This document shows, piece after piece, positions 1-7,473 of a stretch of DNA of 11,063 nucleotides. Position 1 is the first letter of the stretch. Each line of letters starts with the position of its first letter. The DNA lies in assembly GCA_021827445.1 (NCBI GenBank), contig JAKAVW010000072.1, forward strand, positions 1 to 11,063. The letters run 5' to 3'. The DNA is from Pseudomonadota bacterium. GTDB taxonomy: Bacteria; Pseudomonadota; Gammaproteobacteria; Acidithiobacillales; Acidithiobacillaceae. The notes under the pieces are model-generated. The model was not told where the DNA came from and searched no databases. It saw only the letters and a program-made list of their open reading frames with translations. The translations under genes were made by a program, and so were the position numbers.

Positions 1-815
1 GCCTGGAGGCCCGGGTGCATATCGTCACCGGTGCCGTCAGCGCCGCGCAAAACATCACCAAATGCGTCGAACGCTGCGGCTTGCAGGTACAGGATCTGGT
101 CCTCGAACAGCTCGCCTCCGCCGACGCAGTCCTCACCGCTGATGAGAAAGAACTCGGTGTCTGTCTGGTGGACATCGGCGGTGGCACCACGGACATCGCC
201 ATCTTCCGCGATGGCGCCGTTCGCCACACCGCCGTCATCCCCATTGCCGGCGATCAGGTCACCAACGACATCGCCCTCGGCCTGCGCACCCCGCCCGTCG
301 AAGCGGAAAACATCAAAAAGCTCTACGGCTGCGCCCTCGGTGACCTCATCGAGCAAGATGAAGAAATCCCCGTCCCCAGCGTCGGCACTCGCCCGCCCCG
401 GACCATATCCCGGCGCATTCTCGGCGACATCATCGAGCCCCGCATCAAGGAACTCTTTGAACTGATTCAGGCCGAGCTGCGGCGCACCGGCTATGAAGAT
501 ATGGTCGCGGCCGGAGTGGTCATTACCGGCGGTTCCAGCAAGCTGGAAGGGATGGCCGAACTGGCCGAAGAAATCCTCCACCTGCCGGTGCGCGTCGGTG
601 AACCCATGCATTTGCCCGGCATGGAAACCGTCGTCCGGACTCCGGGCCATGCCACGGGGGTGGGCCTGGTTATGTATGGTCTCCACAATCAGGTGGCGAG
701 TCAGGCAGAGCCCTTACAGAATCCGGCCATCGCGGCCCGGGAAAATCATATGGATACCAGCTTCGGCGGCGTTTTTCGCAAGATGCGCTCCTGGGTACAG
801 ACGAGCTTCGGCTAA
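1..815 (+). CDS. ftsA: Cell division protein FtsA, 3' part (5' end outside window)
   Basis: FtsA is an actin-like ATPase that tethers FtsZ filaments to the inner membrane and recruits later divisome proteins. The frame is open from base 3, beginning LEARVHIVTG, so the start lies upstream and about 270 of the usual 410-420 residues are present. Numbering from the internal GTG at base 15, the actin-family phosphate-2 motif LVDIGGGTTDIAIF is at about residues 51-64 and the adenosine motif VVITGGSSKLEG at about 167-178. The last 16 residues (GGVFRKMRSWVQTSFG) form a basic amphipathic helix of the kind that serves as the FtsA membrane-targeting sequence. ftsZ follows after 58 nt on the same strand, the classic dcw-cluster order. 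The GTG at base 15 is internal, not a start. Identification is secure. Confidence 0.96.
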   Translation, partial: LEARVHIVTGAVSAAQNITKCVERCGLQVQDLVLEQLASADAVLTADEKELGVCLVDIGGGTTDIAIFRDGAVRHTAVIPIAGDQVTNDIALGLRTPPVEAENIKKLYGCALGDLIEQDEEIPVPSVGTRPPRTISRRILGDIIEPRIKELFELIQAELRRTGYEDMVAAGVVITGGSSKLEGMAELAEEILHLPVRVGEPMHLPGMETVVRTPGHATGVGLVMYGLHNQVASQAEPLQNPAIAARENHMDTSFGGVFRKMRSWVQTSFG

Positions 816-860
816 TGCCTGCTTGCAGGGCTGAAGCACACAAATTTGCAGGACTTCAAG

Positions 861-866
861 AAGGAG
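861..866 (+). promoter_or_regulatory. Ribosome binding site of ftsZ
   Basis: AAGGAG stands 7 nt before the ATG at 874. It is a strong Shine-Dalgarno sequence and fixes the ftsZ start. Confidence 0.85.
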
Positions 867-873
867 AAAGACT

Positions 874-2037
874 ATGTTTGAACTCAATGAATGTGAACAA
901 GACGGTGCTGTCATCAAAGTGATCGGCGTTGGTGGCGGTGGCGGTAACGCTATCAACAACATGTGCGCGGCGGGTCTGGAAGGGGTGGAATTCATCACCG
1001 CCAATACCGATGCCCAGGCGCTGCGCCATTCCCACGCCAGCCACACCATCCAGCTCGGCGCCCAGATTACCCGCGGCCTCGGTGCTGGCGCCGATCCCGA
1101 AGTCGGCCGCAAGGCTGCCGAAGAAGGCCGTGACGAAATCCGCGCGGCCTTGGAGAAGGCCGACATGGTCTTCATCACCACCGGCATGGGGGGTGGCACC
1201 GGCACCGGCGCCGCCCCCGTGGTGGCGGCCATTGCCCGCGACATGGGCATCCTTACCGTCGGAGTGGTCACCAAGCCCTTCAACTTTGAGGGCAAGAAGC
1301 GTCAGCAGCACGCCCTCTCCGGCATCGACGAACTCTCCCAGTACGTAGACTCGCTGGTCATCATCCCCAACGAAAAGCTGTTGTCCGTCCTTGGCAAGAA
1401 CATCAGCCTCAAGGACGCTTATCAGGCCGCCGACAACATCCTCCTCGGCGCCGTGCAGGGTATCTCCGAGCTGGTCACCCGCCCCGGCCTGATGAACCTC
1501 GACTTCGCCGATGTCCGCACCGTCATGTCTGGCATGGGCCTGGCGATGATGGGTGCCGCCAGCGGTCGCGGCGAAAACCGCGCCAAAGACGCGGCCACCC
1601 GCGCTGCTTCCAGTCCACTGCTGGACGATATCAACCTCTCCGGCGCCCGCGGCATTCTGGTCAACATCACCGCTGGCATGGACCTGACCCTGGGCGAGTT
1701 TGAAGAAGTCGGCGAACTGATCCGTGGCTATGCCGCTGATGATGCCAACGTCAAGGTCGGTACCGTGCTCGATCCGGAACTGGAAGGGGAACTGCGGGTC
1801 ACCGTGGTTGCCACCGGTCTGCAGCGGGAACCCGTGCGTCTGGCGGTCGAAAACATTCGCACCCGCCCGGCAGCGACCCCAGCCACTGCCGCAGACTGGC
1901 GCAATCTCGACAAACCCACCGGTATGCGGCAGGCCGAACGCCCCGCGGCCCCGGTAGCCGCCGCACGCGGCGGTAATAACACCCCGAACTATGCCGACCT
2001 GGACATCCCCGCCTTTTTGCGCCGTCAGGCGGACTAA
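874..2037 (+). CDS. ftsZ: Cell division protein FtsZ
   Basis: FtsZ is the tubulin-like GTPase that polymerises into the Z ring at midcell. The 387-residue length is typical. Visible landmarks are the N-terminal Rossmann loop GVGGGGGNA (about 18-26), the tubulin signature GGGTGTG (107-113), and the T7 synergy loop NLDFADV (208-214) with the two catalytic aspartates D210 and D213 that complete the GTPase site of the neighbouring subunit. A variable linker rich in Ala and Pro (about 325-370) leads to the conserved C-terminal peptide DLDIPAFLRRQ (376-386), the docking site for FtsA, ZipA and other partners. It lies 58 nt after ftsA, with a strong ribosome binding site. No lpxC follows; instead a convergent gene ends 16 nt downstream. 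Nothing looks damaged. Confidence 0.98.
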   Translation: MFELNECEQDGAVIKVIGVGGGGGNAINNMCAAGLEGVEFITANTDAQALRHSHASHTIQLGAQITRGLGAGADPEVGRKAAEEGRDEIRAALEKADMVFITTGMGGGTGTGAAPVVAAIARDMGILTVGVVTKPFNFEGKKRQQHALSGIDELSQYVDSLVIIPNEKLLSVLGKNISLKDAYQAADNILLGAVQGISELVTRPGLMNLDFADVRTVMSGMGLAMMGAASGRGENRAKDAATRAASSPLLDDINLSGARGILVNITAGMDLTLGEFEEVGELIRGYAADDANVKVGTVLDPELEGELRVTVVATGLQREPVRLAVENIRTRPAATPATAADWRNLDKPTGMRQAERPAAPVAAARGGNNTPNYADLDIPAFLRRQAD

Positions 2038-2047
2038 GGTCGACAAA

Positions 2048-2079
2048 CCGGGTCAGCGCAGTAAAGGCGCTTGACCCGG
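2048..2079. terminator. Hairpin between convergent ftsZ and LRV-protein gene
   Basis: The left arm CCGGGTCA-GCGC (2048-2059) pairs with GCGC-T-TGACCCGG (2067-2079), giving 12 base pairs with one bulged T and a 7-nt loop. It begins 10 nt after the ftsZ stop and includes the last codons and stop of the minus-strand gene. There is no T run on the + side; on the minus side only a short TTTG follows. It is therefore an imperfect intrinsic terminator, or an RNA 3'-end stabiliser serving both convergent transcripts. Confidence 0.6.
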
Positions 2080-2478
2080 GCGGCAGCGTTCTTTGCTCGG
2101 CCGCGGCCCCTTAGCCGCCGCCTGTCGCACCAGTTCGTCTGCATCCGCCAGCAACTGCGTCCGCTGAACTTGCGTCAGCAATGGATTGCGGGCGATGGCA
2201 TAGCGCACGTTAGGGTCGTGATCCTGACAAAACCCCCCCACCTGTTCTGCCGTTAAATCCGGCCTTTTCGCAATACACAGGCGGATAACATAGTCCCCAT
2301 CCGCTGCCAGCACCGCCACTTCCTCCAACCGCAGGTCCGCACGGCGGGCAAAATAGCAGCGGGTCTGCATCCACTGCTCCGTCAACAAAAACGACCGGTA
2401 CCCTTCCGGCAATTCCGGACTCAATGCCCACTGCAATCGGGCAGCCAGCGCAAGGGTCCGCCACGGATCTTCCGTCAT
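2053..2478 (-). CDS. Small LRV/HEAT-like repeat protein of unknown function
   Basis: The 141-residue protein has no signal peptide or membrane segment. It consists largely of about three and a half units of roughly 26 residues, at 37-62, 63-88, 89-114 and 115-125. Each has the pattern VRxxIAxRPxLTxEQ (for example VIRLCIAKRPDLTAEQ and VRYAIARNPLLTQVQ). This resembles leucine-rich-repeat-variant (LRV) or HEAT-like alpha-alpha repeats, which usually make protein-binding surfaces. I do not see the N-terminal Cys cluster of LRV iron-sulfur proteins. I chose the ATG at 2478, preceded by a weak AGGG; an in-frame TTG at 2511 would add 11 residues but lacks a ribosome binding site. It follows the diiron gene by 48 nt on the same strand, so co-transcription is likely. 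Its 3' end sits in the hairpin shared with ftsZ. Its role is unknown. Confidence 0.75.
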   Translation of the reverse strand: MTEDPWRTLALAARLQWALSPELPEGYRSFLLTEQWMQTRCYFARRADLRLEEVAVLAADGDYVIRLCIAKRPDLTAEQVGGFCQDHDPNVRYAIARNPLLTQVQRTQLLADADELVRQAAAKGPRPSKERCRPGQAPLLR

Positions 2479-2526
2479 TTTTATGCCCTGTAACGTAGCA
2501 TCCGTTGCCAAACCGCTACAGCATGT

Positions 2527-3384
2527 TCAGCCCGCTACCAGGTGCCCAGAAGCATCCCGGTCGGCGGCGCTCATCGCCTTGCGGTAACGACTGAGATCTT
2601 TGGCACTCTGAAGGGGTGTTCCGAGCAAAGCAGAAAGATTACGTAAGATGCCATTGACTACCTTGCCCTCCCAGATCACGTCGAAATGGATCTGGGTATC
2701 CAGCCATTGCTCCAGCCAGCCCGGATCCGGCAGATGGCTTTGCACGCTGTCGTCAGGGTACATGGCTTTGTTCACATGGAGATTGGTGGGATGCAATGCC
2801 TTCGCCGTCTTGGTGTTGGCCATGAGCACACCGATCTTGGCAAAAGCCAAACGCGCGGTATCCCCAAGGCGATCAATCGCGCGCCGCATATACTTAAGAT
2901 AAATGCCCGCGTGCCGCGCCTCGTCCTTGGATAGCACCTCGTAAATCGTGCGAATCACCGGCTCGCTGTGCCACTGCGCCGCACATTTGTACCAATGCGT
3001 CAGACGAATTTCGCCGCAAAAATGGAGCATGAGCGTCTCCATCGCCGGGGCCGGATCAAATTCAAAGCGCACGTTGTGCAGTTCTTCTTCCGTTGGCAGA
3101 TATTCCGGCGCGAAGCGGCGCAAGTATTCCATGAGCACCAGGGCGTGCTTCTGCTCTTCGTAGAACCAGATGGACATGAAGGCCGAAAAATCGGAGTCGC
3201 TCCGGTTGTCGCGGAGAAACATCTCCGTCGCCGGGAGTGCCGACCACTCGGTGACCGCATTCATCTTGATCGTGCGCAATTGCTCATCGCTCACCAGACT
3301 ACGGTCAAACTGCTCCCAGGGGATATCCGTGGCCATGTTCCAGCGCGCGGCCTCCAGCGATTTGAACAACTCAGGGTATAACAT
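2527..3384 (-). CDS. Ferritin-like diiron protein, acyl-ACP-desaturase-like
   Basis: The 285-residue protein carries a full set of carboxylate-bridged diiron ligands in a four-helix ferritin-like arrangement: E46 (VTEWS), E77xxH80 (YEEQKH), E125 (CGEIRL) and E155xxH158 (DEARHAG). The spacing and the two ExxH pairs match the soluble acyl-ACP desaturase / class II diiron oxidase pattern. An oxygen-activating oxidase, desaturase or hydroxylase is therefore plausible, but the substrate cannot be read from sequence. There is no signal peptide, and the Trp/His-rich middle is typical of such helices. I chose the ATG at 3384 because AGAGGTG lies 8 nt upstream; a GTG at 3393 would overlap that site. 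It is divergent from aroQ and probably co-transcribed with the downstream LRV-repeat gene. It could also be annotated as a ferritin-like domain protein of unknown substrate. Confidence 0.8.
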   Translation of the reverse strand: MLYPELFKSLEAARWNMATDIPWEQFDRSLVSDEQLRTIKMNAVTEWSALPATEMFLRDNRSDSDFSAFMSIWFYEEQKHALVLMEYLRRFAPEYLPTEEELHNVRFEFDPAPAMETLMLHFCGEIRLTHWYKCAAQWHSEPVIRTIYEVLSKDEARHAGIYLKYMRRAIDRLGDTARLAFAKIGVLMANTKTAKALHPTNLHVNKAMYPDDSVQSHLPDPGWLEQWLDTQIHFDVIWEGKVVNGILRNLSALLGTPLQSAKDLSRYRKAMSAADRDASGHLVAG

Positions 3385-3655
3385 AGCGAACACACCTCTC
3401 TGGCGTTCTCAAGAATGAGCGCCTGGACACCTCAATCTTTCCGCCCACCAGAACGAAAGTTGCGCGCCGACACCCCCAGACTTTGCGGCGACACCCGCGA
3501 AGCTTCACACCTAATCTATGGTATTCTACGCCAAATCCCCGCCTTGGGCGATGGCCCCGTTTATCCCCTGACATTCGCCTTAGACACGAATGACCTGGAT
3601 TTATCCGGCCATTTGCGGCAGACTTTACGGATATACTTAGTGTTACGCGGAATCT
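3385..3655. promoter_or_regulatory. Divergent intergenic region between the diiron gene and aroQ
   Basis: These 271 bp must hold the start signals for the minus-strand diiron gene and the + strand aroQ-accBC-prmA operon. A -10-like TATACT lies at 3632-3637, which would give a leader of only about 10-12 nt before the aroQ ATG. No convincing -35 box sits at the right distance. An open frame at 3415-3717 runs through the region and over the aroQ start, but its product has no recognisable features and I regard it as a chance frame. Confidence 0.4.
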
Positions 3656-4117
3656 ATGGCTGCATCATCTCCTCATATCCTTGTACTGCATGGTCCGAAC
3701 CTGAATCTGCTGGGTAGCCGTGAGCCCGGCCATTATGGGCAGACCACCCTCGCTGAAATCGATGCTGGGATGCAGGCGCACGCGCAGGGATGGGGTTGGC
3801 GACTGCACAGCCTGCAGAGTAACGCCGAACACATACTGATCGACGCGGTTCAGGAAGCGGCCCGGCAAGGCGTCACATACATCATCATCAACCCCGCGGC
3901 CTTCACCCATACCAGTGTCGCCCTGCGTGATGCGCTGGCTGCCGTCCAGATCCCCTTTATTGAAGTGCATTTGTCCAACATCCATGCCCGGGAACCGTTC
4001 CGCCGCCGCTCCTATTTCTCCGATCTCGCCCAGGGCATCATCGCGGGACTGGGTGCGGATGGGTATTTCCTGGCGCTGGATGCCATTCATCGACGCCTGA
4101 AGCGCCATAACCCATAA
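3656..4117 (+). CDS. aroQ: 3-dehydroquinate dehydratase, type II
   Basis: AroQ dehydrates 3-dehydroquinate to 3-dehydroshikimate, the third step of the shikimate pathway, as a cytosolic dodecamer. The 153-residue length is typical. The N-terminal signature LHGPNLNLLGSREPGHYG (11-28) contains the lid-loop arginine R22 and catalytic Y27. The central INPAAFTHTSVALRDAL (78-94) holds N79 and H85 of the substrate site. EVHLSNIHAREPFRRRS (103-119) holds catalytic H105 and the substrate-binding R116. The ATG has only a weak GGAA very close upstream, so initiation may be from a short leader. It heads the run aroQ-accB-accC, a common order in proteobacteria; accB follows after 19 nt. Confidence 0.97.
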   Translation: MAASSPHILVLHGPNLNLLGSREPGHYGQTTLAEIDAGMQAHAQGWGWRLHSLQSNAEHILIDAVQEAARQGVTYIIINPAAFTHTSVALRDALAAVQIPFIEVHLSNIHAREPFRRRSYFSDLAQGIIAGLGADGYFLALDAIHRRLKRHNP

Positions 4118-4125
4118 CTGATACC

Positions 4126-4130
4126 AAGGA
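4126..4130 (+). promoter_or_regulatory. Ribosome binding site of accB
   Basis: AAGGA lies 6 nt before the ATG at 4137, a good Shine-Dalgarno that supports this start. Confidence 0.75.
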
Positions 4131-4136
4131 AAGAGC

Positions 4137-4604
4137 ATGGATATCCAATTCATCCGCCGCCTGGCCGAACTGCTGGAAAAAAGTGCCATTGATGAAATAG
4201 AAGTGGTAGAGGGCGACAGTAAAGTCCGAATCACCCGGCACGTCGCGCCTGCTCATATGGCACCGACCATTACCTGCACGCAGCCAGCGGCAGTTGCTGC
4301 TGCAATACCCACCGACGCAGCGGTAGCGACCACACCTGCCGCTGTTGAGCAGCCACCCCAAGGCTACATGATCAAATCGCCCATGGTTGGCACCTTTTAC
4401 CGCGCCGCATCCCCCGAAGCCGCGCCCTTTGTGGAAGAAGGCAGCCTTATCAAGGCTGGCCAGACCCTCTGTATTATCGAAGCCATGAAGTTGCTCAACG
4501 AAATCGAGGCCGACATCTCCGGAAAAGTAATCAAGGTCCTCGCCAGCAACAGCCAGCCCGTCGAATACGGTGAACCCCTGTTCATCATTGCTCCCGAGAA
4601 TTGA
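4137..4604 (+). CDS. accB: Biotin carboxyl carrier protein of acetyl-CoA carboxylase
   Basis: AccB carries the biotin that shuttles carboxyl groups from AccC to the AccAD carboxyltransferase, the committed step of fatty-acid synthesis. At 155 residues it has the usual layout: an N-terminal helical segment (1-35), a flexible Ala/Pro/Thr-rich linker (about 38-76), then the biotinyl/lipoyl domain (77-155). The biotinylation motif EAMKLLNE places the modified lysine at K118. The thumb-type sequence SPMVGTFYRAASPEAAPFV (81-99) is characteristic of acetyl-CoA carboxylase carriers. The stop codon is followed after a single base by the accC ATG, so the two are almost certainly translationally coupled. 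Confidence 0.98.
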   Translation: MDIQFIRRLAELLEKSAIDEIEVVEGDSKVRITRHVAPAHMAPTITCTQPAAVAAAIPTDAAVATTPAAVEQPPQGYMIKSPMVGTFYRAASPEAAPFVEEGSLIKAGQTLCIIEAMKLLNEIEADISGKVIKVLASNSQPVEYGEPLFIIAPEN

Positions 4605-4605
4605 G

Positions 4606-5952
4606 ATGTTTGAAAAAATCCTCATCGCCAACCGCGGCGAGATCGCCCTGCGCATTCAGCGCGCCTGCCGCGAACTGGGCATCCGCACCGTCGCCGTCCA
4701 CTCCGAGCCCGATCGCGATCTTCTGCATGTCAAGCTCGCCGACGAGTCGGTGTGCATCGGCCCGGCGCCGAGCGACAAAAGTTATCTGAATATTCCCGCC
4801 GTGATTGCGGCCGCCGAAGTGACCGATGCCGAAGCGATTCATCCTGGCTACGGCTTCCTTTCGGAAAATGCCGACTTCGCCGAACGGGTTGAAAAAAGCG
4901 GTTTTGCCTTCATTGGGCCACGTGCCGAAACCATCCGCCTGATGGGCGACAAAATTGCCGCCAAGACGGCGATGAAAAAGGCTGGCGTACCCTGTGTACC
5001 GGGCTCCGATGGACCGCTACCCGACGATAATGAAGCCCTCAAAGCCCTCGCCCGCGAGATCGGTTATCCCGTCATTCTCAAGGCCGCTGGTGGTGGTGGT
5101 GGTCGCGGTATGCGGGTCGTGCATACGGAAGCGCACCTCATCAACGCCGCCAATCTGACCCGCGCCGAGGCGGGCAAAGCCTTCGGCAACCCCACCCTGT
5201 ACATGGAAAAGTTTCTGGAGACGCCGCGCCATATCGAGTTTCAGATACTCTGCGATGCCCATGGCCATTGCGTCCATCTGGGTGAACGGGACTGCTCGGT
5301 GCAGCGCCGCCATCAGAAAGTCATCGAAGAAGCGCCAGCTCCCGGCATCAGCGCCGCCCAGCGGGCTGAAATCGGCGCATCGGTAGTCAAAGCCTGCGAG
5401 GATATGGGCTATCGGGGCGCCGGCACGATCGAGTTTCTCTACGATCCGGGCAGCCAGACCTTCTATTTCATTGAAATGAACACACGCGTGCAGGTCGAGC
5501 ACCCGGTCACGGAGCTGATTACCGGCATCGACATCGTCAAGGCGCAAATCCGTATCGCAGCGGGTCTGCCTCTCGGGATTCGGCAGGAAGACGTTGTACT
5601 CAGCGGTCACGCCATCGAATGCCGCATCAATGCCGAAGACCCGGAGCGTTTCGTACCCTCCCCTGGACAAATCACCGCCTGGCACCCGCCCGGCGGGCCA
5701 GGCATCCGGGTCGACAGCCACATTTATGCGGGTTATCGCGTGCCGCCCTTCTACGACTCCATGATCGGCAAAATCATCGCGTTTGGAGGCGACCGTGAGG
5801 AAGCCAATATGCGTATGCGCAGCGCCCTGCGCGAGACCACCATTGAGGGTATTCAGACCAATATTCCCCTGCACCGGCGGGTCCTGGAAGAGGCCCAGTA
5901 CGCCGCAGGCGGGGTGCATATCCACTATCTGGAGGCCTTGCTCGCCCTATGA
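4606..5952 (+). CDS. accC: Biotin carboxylase subunit of acetyl-CoA carboxylase
   Basis: AccC uses ATP and bicarbonate to carboxylate biotin on AccB. The 448 residues match the family. The N-terminal domain begins MFEKILIANRGEIALR. The ATP-grasp domain shows K116, K159, the glycine-rich loop GGGGGRGMR (162-170), H209, K238, E276 and the metal/substrate residues E290, N292 and R294 within FIEMNTRVQVEHP. R340 (HAIECR) lies in the C-terminal domain. All key residues of the E. coli enzyme have counterparts. The frame is open further upstream into accB (an ATG at 4570), but the conserved N-terminus and position one base after the accB stop make 4606 the start. The stop overlaps the prmA start (ATGA). 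Confidence 0.98.
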   Translation: MFEKILIANRGEIALRIQRACRELGIRTVAVHSEPDRDLLHVKLADESVCIGPAPSDKSYLNIPAVIAAAEVTDAEAIHPGYGFLSENADFAERVEKSGFAFIGPRAETIRLMGDKIAAKTAMKKAGVPCVPGSDGPLPDDNEALKALAREIGYPVILKAAGGGGGRGMRVVHTEAHLINAANLTRAEAGKAFGNPTLYMEKFLETPRHIEFQILCDAHGHCVHLGERDCSVQRRHQKVIEEAPAPGISAAQRAEIGASVVKACEDMGYRGAGTIEFLYDPGSQTFYFIEMNTRVQVEHPVTELITGIDIVKAQIRIAAGLPLGIRQEDVVLSGHAIECRINAEDPERFVPSPGQITAWHPPGGPGIRVDSHIYAGYRVPPFYDSMIGKIIAFGGDREEANMRMRSALRETTIEGIQTNIPLHRRVLEEAQYAAGGVHIHYLEALLAL

Positions 5953-6827
5953 AGATTACCTGGTGGCAGATCGACATGCGTGTCCCCGCGGCAGTTGCGG
6001 CAGCCATCGAGGTGCAATTGCAGGAGGCTGGCGCAGAAGCCGTCACCTTTCTTGAAGGCGACGGCAATGAAGCCGTGTTCGATGAAGGGCTGATCTGGCA
6101 GAACAGCCAGTGCCAGGCCTTGTTTCCTGCCGACGACCATAGTGAAGCGACCCTGCAAAGACTGGTCAGAGACAATGACTGGCAGCAATTCGCAGCACAG
6201 TTCACGCCGCTGGAGGAGCAAGACTGGGTAGCGGCGACGCAGGCCGCCTTCCCGGCGCGCTGCTTCGGTCGCCTCTGGGTAACCCCCAGTTGGGATGCGG
6301 CGCCCGCTGGCGCCACTCGCGTGCTGCATCTCGACCCCGGCCAGGCCTTTGGCACCGGCGCCCACGCCACCACGGCGCTGTGCCTGCGTTTCCTGGACGC
6401 GCAGATCCGCGGGGGCGAAAGCCTTATCGATTACGGTTGCGGCTCCGGCATCCTGGCTATCGCCGGGCTGCTGCTGGGTGTCGACCAGGCGGTCGGCATC
6501 GATACGGACCCCGTTGCGCTGCAGGTAGCCGCCGCCAATGCTGAAAGCAACGGCGTCAGTACCGGCCTGCAACTCGCGCTGCCGGAAAACGCCAGTCTGC
6601 CCATGGCCGACATCCTGGTCGCCAACATACTGGCAACTCCCCTGCTGGCCCTCGCGCCCACCCTGGCTGACGCTGTCCGTCCCGGAGGCTGGATCGCACT
6701 GTCCGGCATCCTGCACCATCAGGAAGCGGAGATTAACGCCGCCTATAGACCCTATTTCGATCTCGCCGCCCCGCAACACGAAGAAGACTGGTCGCTCCTC
6801 TATGGCCAGCGCAAAATCGGAGTATGA
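5949..6827 (+). CDS. prmA: Ribosomal protein L11 methyltransferase
   Basis: PrmA trimethylates several amino groups of ribosomal protein L11 using S-adenosylmethionine. The 292 residues contain an N-terminal L11-recognition domain (about 1-100), the family signature LDPGQAFGTGAHATT (128-142), SAM motif I DYGCGSGILA (161-170), the acidic motif II GIDTDP (184-189) and ANIL (225-228), corresponding to the motif IV position. Its ATG overlaps the accC stop and its own stop overlaps the next start, each as ATGA, which implies coupled translation. The accBC-prmA order is widespread in proteobacteria. No abnormality is visible. Confidence 0.97.
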   Translation: MKITWWQIDMRVPAAVAAAIEVQLQEAGAEAVTFLEGDGNEAVFDEGLIWQNSQCQALFPADDHSEATLQRLVRDNDWQQFAAQFTPLEEQDWVAATQAAFPARCFGRLWVTPSWDAAPAGATRVLHLDPGQAFGTGAHATTALCLRFLDAQIRGGESLIDYGCGSGILAIAGLLLGVDQAVGIDTDPVALQVAAANAESNGVSTGLQLALPENASLPMADILVANILATPLLALAPTLADAVRPGGWIALSGILHHQEAEINAAYRPYFDLAAPQHEEDWSLLYGQRKIGV

Positions 6828-7462
6828 CCATGGAAATCACCTGCCCCCGCTGTGAATCGACCTTTGCCACGGATGGTAAAGCCCTGCGCGAGCATCACTA
6901 TCAGGTGAAATGCAGCGTCTGCCAGCATACTTTTCATATTGATGTCGCCGCAGAAGATGCGCGTGCCGGTAACAGCCTGGGGCGTCGTCTGGGTAGATTT
7001 CTGCTCATCCTGGCAATCATCCTGCTGATTACCGCCCTGATCGGGCAGGTACTTTGGTGGACACGCAGCTACAGTTACGCCGCCACCAGCGCGCCAGTAC
7101 GCCATATGCTGCTGGATGGCGCCGAACAACTGGGCATCACCATTCCGTGGCCAGGCCCCAACAAAGACATCCGTATTTTAAACAGTCAGGTTATCCCGGT
7201 GGGGGATCATTTGGCGCGCATCACCGGCAGCATCGAAAATGTGGCCAACCAAGTCCAGGCCTACCCGGTGATCGAAGTCACCCTCAGCAATGTCTATGGT
7301 GCACCGATTGCGCATCTGCATTTTACCGCAGCACAATACCTGAGCGGAGAGTTTCATGCCAGCGCCGGATTTGTTCCTGGCACTGCGGTACCATTTACCC
7401 TCAGCGGCCCCGCCTTGACGGCGGCCGCCGGTTACCAAGTCACTCTCCTCAGTCGTCCCTGA
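6824..7462 (+). CDS. Zinc-ribbon / DUF3426 single-pass membrane protein
   Basis: The 212-residue protein starts with an MJ0042-type zinc ribbon with two CxxC knuckles (C7-C10 and C30-C33). A basic stretch (GRRLGR) and one transmembrane helix (about 58-78, LLILAIILLITALIG) follow, then a non-cytoplasmic DUF3426 domain (about 85-212). The topology is therefore an N-terminal zinc ribbon in the cytoplasm and a beta-rich periplasmic domain. Proteins of this architecture regularly sit next to prmA; their function is not established, and a sensing or scaffolding role is only inference. The ATG at 6824 overlaps the prmA stop; a second in-frame ATG at 6830 is an alternative start. The stop codon runs into the ribosome binding site of fis. 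Confidence 0.85.
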   Translation: MTMEITCPRCESTFATDGKALREHHYQVKCSVCQHTFHIDVAAEDARAGNSLGRRLGRFLLILAIILLITALIGQVLWWTRSYSYAATSAPVRHMLLDGAEQLGITIPWPGPNKDIRILNSQVIPVGDHLARITGSIENVANQVQAYPVIEVTLSNVYGAPIAHLHFTAAQYLSGEFHASAGFVPGTAVPFTLSGPALTAAAGYQVTLLSRP

Positions 7463-7467
7463 GGAGA
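7461..7467 (+). promoter_or_regulatory. Ribosome binding site of fis
   Basis: GAGGAGA overlaps the stop codon of the DUF3426 gene and lies 6 nt before the ATG at 7474. It decides the start of fis against the longer in-frame opening at 7054 and a second ATG at 7489. Confidence 0.8.
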
Positions 7468-7473
7468 CTGGCC

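Noticed and set aside
818..829. CCTGC-TT-GCAGG palindrome between ftsA and ftsZ
   Set aside because: Five base pairs with a 2-nt loop and no T run; too small to call a terminator.
856..2046. 396-codon open frame on the minus strand opposite ftsZ
   Set aside because: It is the antisense shadow of ftsZ in GC-rich codons; the product is low-complexity Gly/Ala/Val/Asp-rich with no known motif, and ftsZ is certain.
3415..3717. 100-codon frame spanning the diiron gene/aroQ intergenic region
   Set aside because: It runs over the start of aroQ in another frame, has no recognisable domain and no convincing ribosome binding site.
4570..4605. Longer accC with a start at 4570
   Set aside because: It would overlap the end of accB and add 12 residues not found in AccC; the conserved N-terminus begins at 4606.
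5017..6779. Long minus-strand open frames opposite accC and prmA (5017-5925, 5774-6373, 5925-6779)
   Set aside because: They mirror certain + strand genes; the translations lack motifs, and such frames are expected where third positions are G or C.
7054..7473. N-terminal extension of Fis from an ATG at 7054
   Set aside because: The extra 140 codons lie in another frame of the DUF3426 gene and look like shadow protein; a strong ribosome binding site marks 7474.
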